Shown here one piece after another: positions 1 to 5,781 of a DNA stretch of 5,788 nt. Each line of letters starts with the position of its first letter. Position 1 is the first letter of the stretch. Below the pieces are notes generated by a model, which made no database searches, was not told the origin of the DNA, and saw only the letters and a program-made list of their open reading frames with translations. The DNA is from Trueperaceae bacterium (GTDB taxonomy: Bacteria > Deinococcota > Deinococci > Deinococcales > Trueperaceae). Where the stretch lies: positions 1-5,788 of the forward strand of contig SLSQ01000023.1 of NCBI GenBank assembly GCA_007130355.1, in the 5' to 3' direction. The position numbers were made by a program, and so were the translations under genes.

Positions 1-123
1 GGATCCGGAACCCGCCGCGGACCGTCGCCCGACAAGGACGACGCCCGCGGCGCCCAGGCAGGACAGGATCGCCGGTTGGACATCGACGACGAATTCCCAC
101 CCGAGGAGGATCTACCCTTCTGA
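1..123 (+). CDS. ssb: Single-stranded DNA-binding protein SSB, C-terminal tail (5' partial)
   Basis: Only the last 40 codons are present, reading in frame from base 1 to the TGA at 121-123; the OB-fold DNA-binding part lies outside the window. The visible part is a polar, Gly/Arg/Asp-rich linker ending in DIDDEFPPEEDLPF. The acidic tip finishing in DLPF is the hallmark of bacterial SSB, the peptide that recruits replication and repair partners to single-stranded DNA. The position directly before rpsR and rplI matches the widespread rpsF-ssb-rpsR-rplI operon, so rpsF is expected just upstream. The FPPEEDLPF ending resembles Thermus SSB as I recall it. The stop overlaps the next gene's start by one base (TGATG). 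Confidence 0.9.
   Translation, partial: GSGTRRGPSPDKDDARGAQAGQDRRLDIDDEFPPEEDLPF
103..109 (+). promoter_or_regulatory. Ribosome binding site for rpsR inside the SSB tail codons
   Basis: GAGGAGG is a strong Shine-Dalgarno match 13 nt before the rpsR ATG, a little farther than ideal. The same bases are the codons for the Glu-Glu-Asp of the SSB acidic tip, so this stretch serves both protein sequence and translation initiation. Together with the TGATG overlap it supports the ATG at 123 as the rpsR start. Confidence 0.6.
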
Positions 124-401
124 TGGCACGAGAGAGCAGCAGTAGAGGAGGCGGGCGTCGTCGCGGCGGCGGACGCCGTGGACGCAGGCCGAAGGTCTGT
201 CCGTTCTGCACCGGCGAGATGGAGATCACCGCCTACCACGACAGCCGAATGGTGCGCCGCTTCATCAGCGATACCGCCAAGATCCTGCCGCGGCGCCGGT
301 CCGGCGTCTGCGCCAAGCACCAGCGTCGCCTGGCGACCACGATCAAGCGCGCCCGGATGCTCGCCCTGGTCCCGATCACCGAGAAGCTGGTGCGCAAGTG
401 A
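123..401 (+). CDS. rpsR: 30S ribosomal protein bS18, zinc-type (C+) form
   Basis: S18 is a small-subunit protein that binds 16S rRNA together with S6 in the platform. The 92-residue product has the family core: RRFISDTAKILPRRRSG (about residues 45-61), then CAKHQR and the conserved helix IKRARMLAL. Residues 1-24 are a basic Arg/Gly-rich extension. C26-x-x-C29 and C63-x-x-H66 are spaced as in the zinc-binding form of S18; zinc binding itself is inferred. The ending TEKLVRK matches Thermus and Deinococcus S18 as I recall them, which is a strong taxonomic hint. The ATG overlaps the ssb stop by one base, and the TGA overlaps the rplI GTG (GTGA), so the gene is coupled on both sides. Length is slightly above the usual 75-90 residues because of the N-terminal extension. 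Confidence 0.97.
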   Translation: MARESSSRGGGRRRGGGRRGRRPKVCPFCTGEMEITAYHDSRMVRRFISDTAKILPRRRSGVCAKHQRRLATTIKRARMLALVPITEKLVRK

Positions 402-844
402 ACGTGATCCTGCTCGAACCCGTCCACAACCTGGGCGAGGCCGGCGACATGGTCAGCGTCAAGTCCGGCTACGCCCGCAACTGGCTGGTTCCGCAGGGTC
501 TGGCGCTTCCCGCCTCCGCCGCCGCGCGCGCCGAGATGAACGCCCGGCTCGAGCAGCGCGCCCGCCAGCTGGCGGAACGCAAGCAGGACGCCCTGCGTCT
601 GCAGGAGATGCTCGCCGACGCCGCGGTCGAGATCCGCGTCAAGGCCGGCGAGGAACGGATCTACGGTTCGGTCGGCAACCGCGACGTCGCCGACGCCCTC
701 AAGCAGGCGTACGACGTCGAGATCGACCGGCGCAAGATCGAGCTGGCGGAACCGATCAAGACCCTCGGTTCCTACACCGTCCCGTACCGTCCGCACCCCG
801 AGGTCACGATCGACCTGGCGGTCGTGGTGGTGGCCGAGGACTGA
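398..844 (+). CDS. rplI: 50S ribosomal protein bL9
   Basis: L9 is an elongated large-subunit protein that binds 23S rRNA at the base of the L1 stalk and helps maintain reading frame. The 148-residue product has the usual length and two-domain plan. The N-terminal rRNA-binding domain reads NVILLEPVHNLGEAGD followed by the signature SGYARNWLVPQGLA (residues about 22-35). A charged connecting helix spans about 45-75 (RARQLAERKQDALRLQEML). The C-terminal domain contains ERIYGSV and PYRPHPEV near the end. It resembles Thermus L9 along its length. The start is GTG at 398, overlapping the rpsR TGA by four bases (GTGA). No clear Shine-Dalgarno lies before it, so translation probably depends on ribosomes finishing rpsR. 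It appears to be the last gene of the operon, followed by a convergent gene. Confidence 0.97.
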   Translation: MNVILLEPVHNLGEAGDMVSVKSGYARNWLVPQGLALPASAAARAEMNARLEQRARQLAERKQDALRLQEMLADAAVEIRVKAGEERIYGSVGNRDVADALKQAYDVEIDRRKIELAEPIKTLGSYTVPYRPHPEVTIDLAVVVVAED

Positions 845-914
845 GATCGTCGTGCGGTACCGCCGGCGGCCGACCGCGGCCGGCCGGACGGGCGCCGCAC
901 GGAACCGAACGGGA

Positions 915-949
915 GGAGCGGGCGGCGCCGACATGGCGTCGCCCGCTCC
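915..949. terminator. Strong GC-rich hairpin, likely bidirectional terminator
   Basis: Bases 915-929 pair with 935-949 in a 15-bp stem with one G-U pair and a 5-nt loop (GACAT). A further 6-bp pairing (900-905 with 952-957) could extend it after an internal loop. It lies about 70 nt past the rplI stop and about 75 nt past the copA stop, almost midway in the 179-bp convergent gap. Neither strand has a clear T-run after the stem, so it is not a textbook intrinsic terminator, but U-poor hairpins are common in GC-rich genomes. No gene is supported in 845-1023. A 10-base direct repeat (952-961 and 970-979, GTTCCGTGGA) is also present, without obvious meaning. Confidence 0.6.
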
Positions 950-1023
950 GCGTTCCGTGGAGGGCGGCGGTTCCGTGGAACGCGTCGGAGGTCCGCCGAC
1001 CGAGAGCCGACGCCGCCGATCGT

Positions 1024-3633
1024 TCAGGCGGCGTGCGCCGCCGCACCCTCCGGCGCGGCGCCGCCGCCCGCGGGGCGCCGGACCCGCGCCCCACCGTCCG
1101 GTCCGCCCCCGTCGCCCCGTCCGAGCGGCGGCCGGAACGACCGCAGCCGCATGGCGTTCCCGAGCACGAAGACGCTCGACAGGCCCATCGCCGCCGCCGC
1201 CAGCATCGGCGACAGCAGCAGCCCCGTCGCCGGGTAGAGCACGCCGGCCGCGACCGGAATCAGCAGGGTGTTGTACGCGAACGCCCAGAACAGGTTCTGA
1301 CGGATGTTCCGCAGGGTGGCGCGCGACAGCGCCACCGCGTTCGGGACGCCCCGCAGGTCGCTCGACATCAGCACCACGTCGGCCGCCTCGATCGCCACGT
1401 CGGTACCGGTTCCGATCGCGACGCCCACGTCGGCGCGCGCCAGGGCCGGCGCGTCGTTGATGCCGTCCCCGACGAACGTCACGCGCGTCCCGTCGGCCTG
1501 AAGCTCGGCGACGGCATCGGCCTTTCCGCTCGGGAGCACCTCGGCGAGCACCTCGTCGATCCCGAGGCGCGCGGCGATCGCATCCGCGGTCCGCCGGTCG
1601 TCGCCGGTGACCATCACGATCCGCGCTCCCTGCGCCCGCAGCGCCTTCAACGCGGCCGGTGTCGCCGGCGCGATCTCGTCCGCGACGGCGACCACCGCCA
1701 CCGCCCGGCCGTCGATCACGACGTGGACCGCGGTCTTCCCTTCCGCGGAGAGCGCCTCGGCCGCGGCGCGCGTCGGGCCGGCGTCCACGCCGAGCCGGTC
1801 GAGGTAGCGTGCGGCGCCGACGTGCACGGTCGCGCCCTCGACCTCGGCACGCACGCCGTGTCCCGGCACCGCCTCGAACCCGCTCGCCTCGGCGACCCGA
1901 ATGCCGCGCTCGCGGGCGGCAGCGACGATCGCTGCGCCGATCGGGTGTTCGCTCCCCGCTTCGGCCGCGGCGACCAGGCGCAGCACCCGGTCCTCGTCCA
2001 GGTCGGTCCCGGGAACGAGATGCACGTCGGTGACGGTCGGCTTACCGGTGGTGAGGGTGCCGGTCTTGTCGAGCGCGATCACGCGCGCCTGACCGAGCCC
2101 TTGCAGCGCCACGCCGTTTCGGAACAGCACGCCCGCTTCGGCCGCCTTGCCGGTGCCCACCATGATCGAGGTGGGCGTCGCCAGGCCCATCGCGCACGGG
2201 CAGGCGATGATCAGCACCGCGACGGTGTTCACCAGCGCGAAGGTGAGCGCCGGTTCCGGTCCGAACGACAACCACACGGCGAAGGTGATCGCGGCGACGA
2301 CCAGCACCGCCGGCACGAACACCAGCACCACCCGGTCGACCAGCGCCTGGATCGGGATCTTCGCGCCCTGGGCGGCCTCGACCATGGCGATGATCTGCGC
2401 CAGGACGGTGTCCGCCCCGACGGCGCGCGCCTCCATCCGGAAGGCGCCGGTGCCGTTGACGGTGCCGCCGACCACCTCGTCGCCCTCGGTCTTGCCGACG
2501 GGAATCGGTTCGCCGGTGATCATCGATTCGTCGACGTGCGTCTCGCCGCCGACGACGCGGCCGTCGACCGGGACGCGCTCGCCCGGCCGCACCGCGATCA
2601 GGTCGCCGATGCGGACCTCGGCGACGTCGATCTCGCGTTCCTCGCCGTCGCGGACGACGCGGGCGGTGCGGGGCCGCAGCCCGATCAGTGCCCGGATCGC
2701 CTGGCCGGTGCGGCCCTTGGCGACCGCCTCGAGGTAGCGGCCGAGCACGATCAGGGTGATGATCACCGCCGACGCTTCGAAGTAGACGTGCACCGTCCCG
2801 GCGGGCAGCAGGCCGGGCAGGAAGGTGGCGACCACCGAGTAGCCGTAGGCGGCGCTGGTCCCGATCATCACCAGCGAGTTCATGTCGGGCGCGCCGCGCA
2901 GCAGCGCCGGCCCGCCCTTCCGGTAGAAGCGCAGGCCCGGTCCGAACTGCACGCCGGTGGCCAGCACGAAGAAGAGCAGGTGCAGGGTCGGTCGTGGGAT
3001 CGTCGCTTCGACCCAGGCGCCGAACGGACCCACGATCATCGCCCCCATGTCGAGCACGAAGATCGGGATCGTGAGCAGGGCGGCGAAGATCAGGTCGCGA
3101 CGCAGCGCCTGGGTCTCGGCGTCGCGGCGCTCGGCGGCGGCGGCGTGCCGGTCGCTGCCGCCGTCGGCCTCCGGCGCGGCCACGTCGTAGCCGGCGTCGC
3201 GCACCGCGCGCGTCAGGAGTTCGCGGGTGGCGACCCCTTCGAGGCCCCGTACGGTGGCCCGTTCGGTCGCCAGGTTCACGTTCGCCTCGAGCACGCCGGG
3301 CGTCCGGGCCAGGGCGCGCTCGACGCGCGTGCTGCAGGCGGCGCAGGTCATGCCGGTCACGTCGAGGGTGGTGTCCTCGATGCGCGGCTCGTAGCCGGCG
3401 TCGCGTACCGCCGCCACGAGCGCGTCGGGGGCGACCCGGCCCGGGTCGTAGCGGACCGACGCCCGTTCGGTCGCCAGGTTCACCGTAGCTTCGAGCACGC
3501 CGTCGGTCCGGCCGAGCCTGCGCTCGACCCGTGCGCTGCAGGCGGCGCAGGTCATGCCGCCCACGCTCAGATCGAGGGTCGTAGCCGCCTCGGTCGCGGC
3601 GCCGTCGTTCGCAGGATTCGTGTCCAAGGTCAT
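1024..3633 (-). CDS. copA: Cu(I)-exporting P1B-1-type ATPase CopA with two HMA domains
   Basis: CopA uses ATP to pump Cu(I) from the cytosol across the inner membrane. The 869-residue protein is complete. Two N-terminal heavy-metal-associated domains carry GMTCAAC (C29/C32 and C97/C100). Membrane segments are expected at about 181-202, 216-238, 249-272, 280-299, 428-453, 462-486, 780-802 and 803-826. Motifs in order are TGEP (373-376, actuator), CPC (478-480, transport site), DKTGT (D522, phosphorylated), SEHP (H563-P564, nucleotide binding), TGD (676-678) and GDGIND (722-727). Y787-N788 and M816...S819/S820 in the last two helices complete the Cu(I) signature. After residue 831 a 38-residue Gly/Ala/Pro/Arg-rich tail extends beyond the usual end. 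The start is the ATG at 3633-3631, preceded by GGGGAGGA. Transcription runs towards rplI and diverges from the second ATPase. Ag(I) may also be carried. Confidence 0.96.
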   Translation of the reverse strand: MTLDTNPANDGAATEAATTLDLSVGGMTCAACSARVERRLGRTDGVLEATVNLATERASVRYDPGRVAPDALVAAVRDAGYEPRIEDTTLDVTGMTCAACSTRVERALARTPGVLEANVNLATERATVRGLEGVATRELLTRAVRDAGYDVAAPEADGGSDRHAAAAERRDAETQALRRDLIFAALLTIPIFVLDMGAMIVGPFGAWVEATIPRPTLHLLFFVLATGVQFGPGLRFYRKGGPALLRGAPDMNSLVMIGTSAAYGYSVVATFLPGLLPAGTVHVYFEASAVIITLIVLGRYLEAVAKGRTGQAIRALIGLRPRTARVVRDGEEREIDVAEVRIGDLIAVRPGERVPVDGRVVGGETHVDESMITGEPIPVGKTEGDEVVGGTVNGTGAFRMEARAVGADTVLAQIIAMVEAAQGAKIPIQALVDRVVLVFVPAVLVVAAITFAVWLSFGPEPALTFALVNTVAVLIIACPCAMGLATPTSIMVGTGKAAEAGVLFRNGVALQGLGQARVIALDKTGTLTTGKPTVTDVHLVPGTDLDEDRVLRLVAAAEAGSEHPIGAAIVAAARERGIRVAEASGFEAVPGHGVRAEVEGATVHVGAARYLDRLGVDAGPTRAAAEALSAEGKTAVHVVIDGRAVAVVAVADEIAPATPAALKALRAQGARIVMVTGDDRRTADAIAARLGIDEVLAEVLPSGKADAVAELQADGTRVTFVGDGINDAPALARADVGVAIGTGTDVAIEAADVVLMSSDLRGVPNAVALSRATLRNIRQNLFWAFAYNTLLIPVAAGVLYPATGLLLSPMLAAAAMGLSSVFVLGNAMRLRSFRPPLGRGDGGGPDGGARVRRPAGGGAAPEGAAAHAA
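3257..3559 (-). repeat. Internal duplication encoding the two HMA domains of CopA
   Basis: Two copies offset by 204 bp (68 codons) lie at 3257-3355 and 3461-3559. My hand alignment gives 84 of 99 identical bases without gaps. A 23-base block (3257-3279 and 3461-3483) and a 25-base block (3331-3355 and 3535-3559) are perfectly identical, synonymous positions included. The encoded domains match at about 41 of 61 residues. This is more similar than expected for two domains that separated long ago, so recent tandem duplication or gene conversion is inferred. Confidence 0.8.
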
Positions 3634-3643
3634 CGTGCGTGGT

Positions 3644-3650
3644 CCTCCCC
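3644..3650 (-). promoter_or_regulatory. Ribosome binding site of copA
   Basis: On the minus strand GGGGAGG occurs with its GGAGG core ending 10 nt before the copA ATG. It supports the start at 3633 and contrasts with the gene on the other side, which has no such site. Confidence 0.7.
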
Positions 3651-3677
3651 ACCGGCTCGGTCCGGCCGTCGGCCCGC

Positions 3678-3710
3678 AGCGTACCCCCTAGGGGGTGGGG
3701 GTGGGGTAAA
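3678..3710 (-). promoter_or_regulatory. Candidate copA promoter
   Basis: The minus strand has TACGCT (3683-3678), a TANNNT-type -10 box, which would start transcription near 3671 and leave a leader of roughly 38 nt that contains the ribosome binding site. The only -35-like match upstream is TTTACC (3710-3705), giving a 21-bp spacer, too long for an ordinary sigma-70 promoter. Either the true -35 element is weak or absent, or an activator of the MerR type bends the spacer. The GC-rich palindrome lies between the two boxes and touches the -10, as expected for a metal-controlled promoter. Confidence 0.4.
3682..3708. promoter_or_regulatory. Metal-sensor operator, CsoR-like palindrome
   Basis: A perfect 14-bp palindrome, ACCCCCTAGGGGGT (3683-3696), is preceded by T. 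It sits inside a wider imperfect dyad, TACCCC (3682-3687) ... GGGGTA (3703-3708). CsoR-family copper repressors bind GC-rich dyads with C-run and G-run half-sites bounded by TA, such as the site upstream of the Mycobacterium tuberculosis csoR operon, so a CsoR-like repressor is the first guess. It overlaps the candidate copA -10 box and lies about 46-72 bp upstream of the predicted start of the other ATPase. A MerR/CueR-type site is the alternative. No regulator gene is present in the window. Confidence 0.6.
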
Positions 3711-3713
3711 GGG
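3691..3713 (+). other. Canonical G-quadruplex motif in the divergent promoter region
   Basis: Four G-tracts lie on the plus strand: 3691-3695, 3697-3701, 3703-3706 and 3711-3713, with loops T, T and TAAA. This satisfies the standard four-tract G4 pattern with very short loops, which usually gives stable folding. It shares the right half of the CsoR-like palindrome, so G4 folding and repressor binding would exclude each other. Two C5 runs (3726-3730 and 3732-3736) could instead pair with 3691-3701 as an 11-bp stem with one T-T mismatch. In vivo folding is not shown by sequence alone. Confidence 0.6.
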
Positions 3714-3741
3714 CAGGACGTACCGCCCCCTCCCCCGGCCG

Positions 3742-3747
3742 TAGCAT
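3742..3747 (+). promoter_or_regulatory. -10 box of a probable leaderless promoter for the P1B-4 ATPase
   Basis: TAGCAT fits the TANNNT -10 pattern and ends 6 nt before the ATG at 3754, so transcription would begin at or next to the start codon. There is no Shine-Dalgarno sequence before that ATG; the region upstream is C-rich. An in-frame TAG at 3742-3744 excludes a more upstream start. No convincing -35 hexamer is visible. Leaderless genes with exactly this layout are common in Deinococcus and in actinobacteria. Confidence 0.6.
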
Positions 3748-3753
3748 GCGTCC

Positions 3754-5781
3754 ATGACGGACGCCGCGCCCCGCACCGAGTCGGCGGCCGAACGGTTGCA
3801 CGCCGACCTCGCCCGCGAGCGCGCCGCCGTTCGCCGTGACCTGATCCTCACCGGCGCGACCCTGCTCGGCACCGTCTTCGGCGTCGCCGCTGCCGTCGCC
3901 GGTGCGCCGGGCGCGGCCACCGTCGGCTACGCCCTCGCCTACGCCAGCGGCGGCCTGCCGACCGCCGCGCAGGCGCTTCGGAGCCTGAAGGCGCGGCACC
4001 TCGACATCGACCTGCTGATGCTGCTGGCCGCCCTGGCCGCCGCCGCCGTCGGCGAGGCCCGCGACGGCGCGATCCTGCTGCTCCTGTTCCGTGCCGCCGA
4101 GACCGCCGAAGCGTACGCGATGGGCACCACCCGCCGCGCGGTGGCGTCGTTGATGCGGTTGCGGCCCGACACCGCCCGGCTCGTGGAGGGACCGGACGAC
4201 GGACGCGAGGTGCCCGTCGAGGAGGTCGCCGTCGGCACCGTGGTGCGGGTCCTGCCCGGGGAGCGCCTGCCGCTCGACGGGGTCGTCGTCGCCGGCTCGA
4301 GCGCCGTCGATCAGGCGTCGCTCACCGGCGAGTCGGTGCCGGTCGACCGCGTGCCGGGCGACTCCGTGTTCGCCGGCACCGTCAACGGCCACGCCGCCCT
4401 CGACGTCCGGACCACCGCGACGGCCTCCGCTTCGACCCTGGCGCGGATGGTCGAGCGAGTCACCGAGGCGCAGGCGGCCCGCGCGCCCGCCCAACGCATC
4501 AGCGAATGGTTCGGGCGGCGCTACACCCCGTGGGTCCTGATCGGCTCGGCGGTCGCGCTGGTCGCCTTCACGGCGTCGGGCGAACCGTGGTCGGACGCCC
4601 TCTACCGGACCGCGACGCTGCTCGTCGTGGCGAGCCCGTGCGCGGTCGTGATCAGCGTGCCGGCGGCGATGCTCTCGGCCCTGGCCGCCGCCTCGCGGCG
4701 CGGCGTCCTGTTCAAGGGCGGCGCGGCGCTCGAGGCGTTCGGCCGGATCGATACCTTCCTGTTCGACAAGACCGGGACCCTGACCGAAGGACGGATGCGC
4801 CTGGTCGAGGTGCGGGCGCTGGGCGAGGCGGGCGCGGACGAGGCGCTGCGGCTGGCTGCGGCGCTCGAGCGCCGCAGCGAGCATCCGTTGGCCGCCGCGG
4901 TCGTCGCCGGGGCCGAAGAGGAGCGGATCCCCGTGCCGGAGGCGGCGGAGGTGCGGGCGCTGCCGGGACACGGCTTGGCGGGGCGGGTCGAGGGACGCGC
5001 CCTTTGGATCGGAACTCGGCGCCTGGCCGAAGAGCGCGGGGTCCGGCCCGGACCGAACCTGAGGCAGGCCCTGGAGGCGCAGGAGGCGATCGAGGCGGAG
5101 GGCCGCACCGCCGTGCTCCTGGGCGAGAACGGTTCCGACGGCCCGGCGACGGTGCTCGCGGTGCTCGGGATCGCCGACACGGAACGGGCGGGCGTGCGCG
5201 AGGCGCTCGCCACCCTGGCGCGTCAGGGCGTGGCGCGCACCGCGATGCTGACCGGGGACCGGCCCGCGGTCGCCGGCGCGGTCGCCGCGCGGGTCGGGAT
5301 CCCCGCCGAGCGGGTGCACGCCTCGCTCCTCCCCGAGGACAAGGTGCGCGAGGTGCGACGCTACGCCGAATCGGGCACCGTCGCCTACCTCGGGGACGGG
5401 ATCAACGACGCCGCGGCGCTCGCCACCTCGGACGTGGGGGTCGCCATGGGCGTCGCCGGCAGCGACGTGGCGCTGGAGACGGCGGACGTGGCGCTGCTCG
5501 CCGACGACCTGGGGCGCCTTCCGGACGCCCACCGACTGGCGCGCCGCGCCCGCCGGATCGTCCGCCAGAACCTGGCGTTCGCCCTCGCGGTGATGGCGGG
5601 CATGGTGGCGTGGACGCTGCTCGGGAACGTGGCACTGCCGCTCGCGGTCGTCGCGCACGAGGGCGGCACGCTGATCGTGGTCGCCAACGGCTTGCGGCTG
5701 CTGATCCCGGAGCGGCCGGGCCGCCCGCCCATCGGACCGCGCCCGTCGCCCGCGGCGCCGGCGGGCGCGGGCGCCTCCTAG
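3754..5781 (+). CDS. P1B-4-type divalent metal-exporting ATPase (CoaT/CtpD-like)
   Basis: This is a complete 675-residue P-type ATPase that should pump a divalent metal out of the cytosol. Motifs in order are TGES (191-194), SPC (294-296, membrane transport site replacing CPC), DKTGT (D338, phosphorylated), SEHP (H377-P378), TGD (500-502), GDGIND (547-552) and HEGGT (635-639) in the last membrane helix. SPC plus HEG-G/S-T defines subgroup P1B-4, whose studied members export Co(II), Fe(II) or Zn(II); which metal applies here cannot be read from the sequence. There is no N-terminal metal-binding domain, which is normal for the subgroup. Candidate membrane segments are about 29-49, 53-66, 84-98, 104-118, 255-273, 283-307, 602-624 and 625-648. 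A Pro/Ala/Gly-rich tail follows residue 651. The ATG is the first possible start after an in-frame TAG at 3742. It diverges from copA with a 120-bp shared control region and lies at the window edge, so downstream partners are unseen. Confidence 0.93.
   Translation: MTDAAPRTESAAERLHADLARERAAVRRDLILTGATLLGTVFGVAAAVAGAPGAATVGYALAYASGGLPTAAQALRSLKARHLDIDLLMLLAALAAAAVGEARDGAILLLLFRAAETAEAYAMGTTRRAVASLMRLRPDTARLVEGPDDGREVPVEEVAVGTVVRVLPGERLPLDGVVVAGSSAVDQASLTGESVPVDRVPGDSVFAGTVNGHAALDVRTTATASASTLARMVERVTEAQAARAPAQRISEWFGRRYTPWVLIGSAVALVAFTASGEPWSDALYRTATLLVVASPCAVVISVPAAMLSALAAASRRGVLFKGGAALEAFGRIDTFLFDKTGTLTEGRMRLVEVRALGEAGADEALRLAAALERRSEHPLAAAVVAGAEEERIPVPEAAEVRALPGHGLAGRVEGRALWIGTRRLAEERGVRPGPNLRQALEAQEAIEAEGRTAVLLGENGSDGPATVLAVLGIADTERAGVREALATLARQGVARTAMLTGDRPAVAGAVAARVGIPAERVHASLLPEDKVREVRRYAESGTVAYLGDGINDAAALATSDVGVAMGVAGSDVALETADVALLADDLGRLPDAHRLARRARRIVRQNLAFALAVMAGMVAWTLLGNVALPLAVVAHEGGTLIVVANGLRLLIPERPGRPPIGPRPSPAAPAGAGAS

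Noticed and set aside
1..6. A BamHI site (GGATCC) at the exact first bases, perhaps a cloning boundary
   Set aside because: The bases read in frame as part of the SSB linker, and a single site at the edge is not evidence of a vector junction.
233..934. A minus-strand open frame opposite rpsR and rplI
   Set aside because: It is antisense to two conserved ribosomal protein genes and shows no family features.
1011..1033. A 7-bp inverted repeat (CGCCGCC ... GGCGGCG) around the copA stop codon
   Set aside because: It is short and built of simple GC repeats that occur often here; the 915-949 hairpin is much stronger and better placed.
2042..3652. A second minus-strand open frame of 536 codons overlapping copA
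   Set aside because: It is the copA region read in the wrong frame (highly Arg-rich). The overlapping frame carries every P-type ATPase motif.
178..3744. A 1188-codon open frame on the plus strand spanning rpsR, rplI and all of copA
   Set aside because: It overlaps three well-recognised genes in other frames, has a His/Arg/Asp/Gly-rich composition with no domain, and ends only by chance. Long empty frames are typical of GC-rich DNA where stop codons are rare.
3688..5658. A 656-codon open frame on the minus strand opposite the P1B-4 ATPase
   Set aside because: It is the antisense shadow of a clear ATPase gene, rich in Arg, Gly, His and Asp, with no recognisable motif or ribosome binding site.
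3754..5781. Reading the second ATPase as a ZntA/CadA-type Zn/Cd pump or a K+ pump (KdpB)
   Set aside because: ZntA/CadA enzymes have CPC and lack HEGGT; KdpB lacks SPC and comes with kdpA and kdpC. SPC plus HEGGT points to P1B-4.
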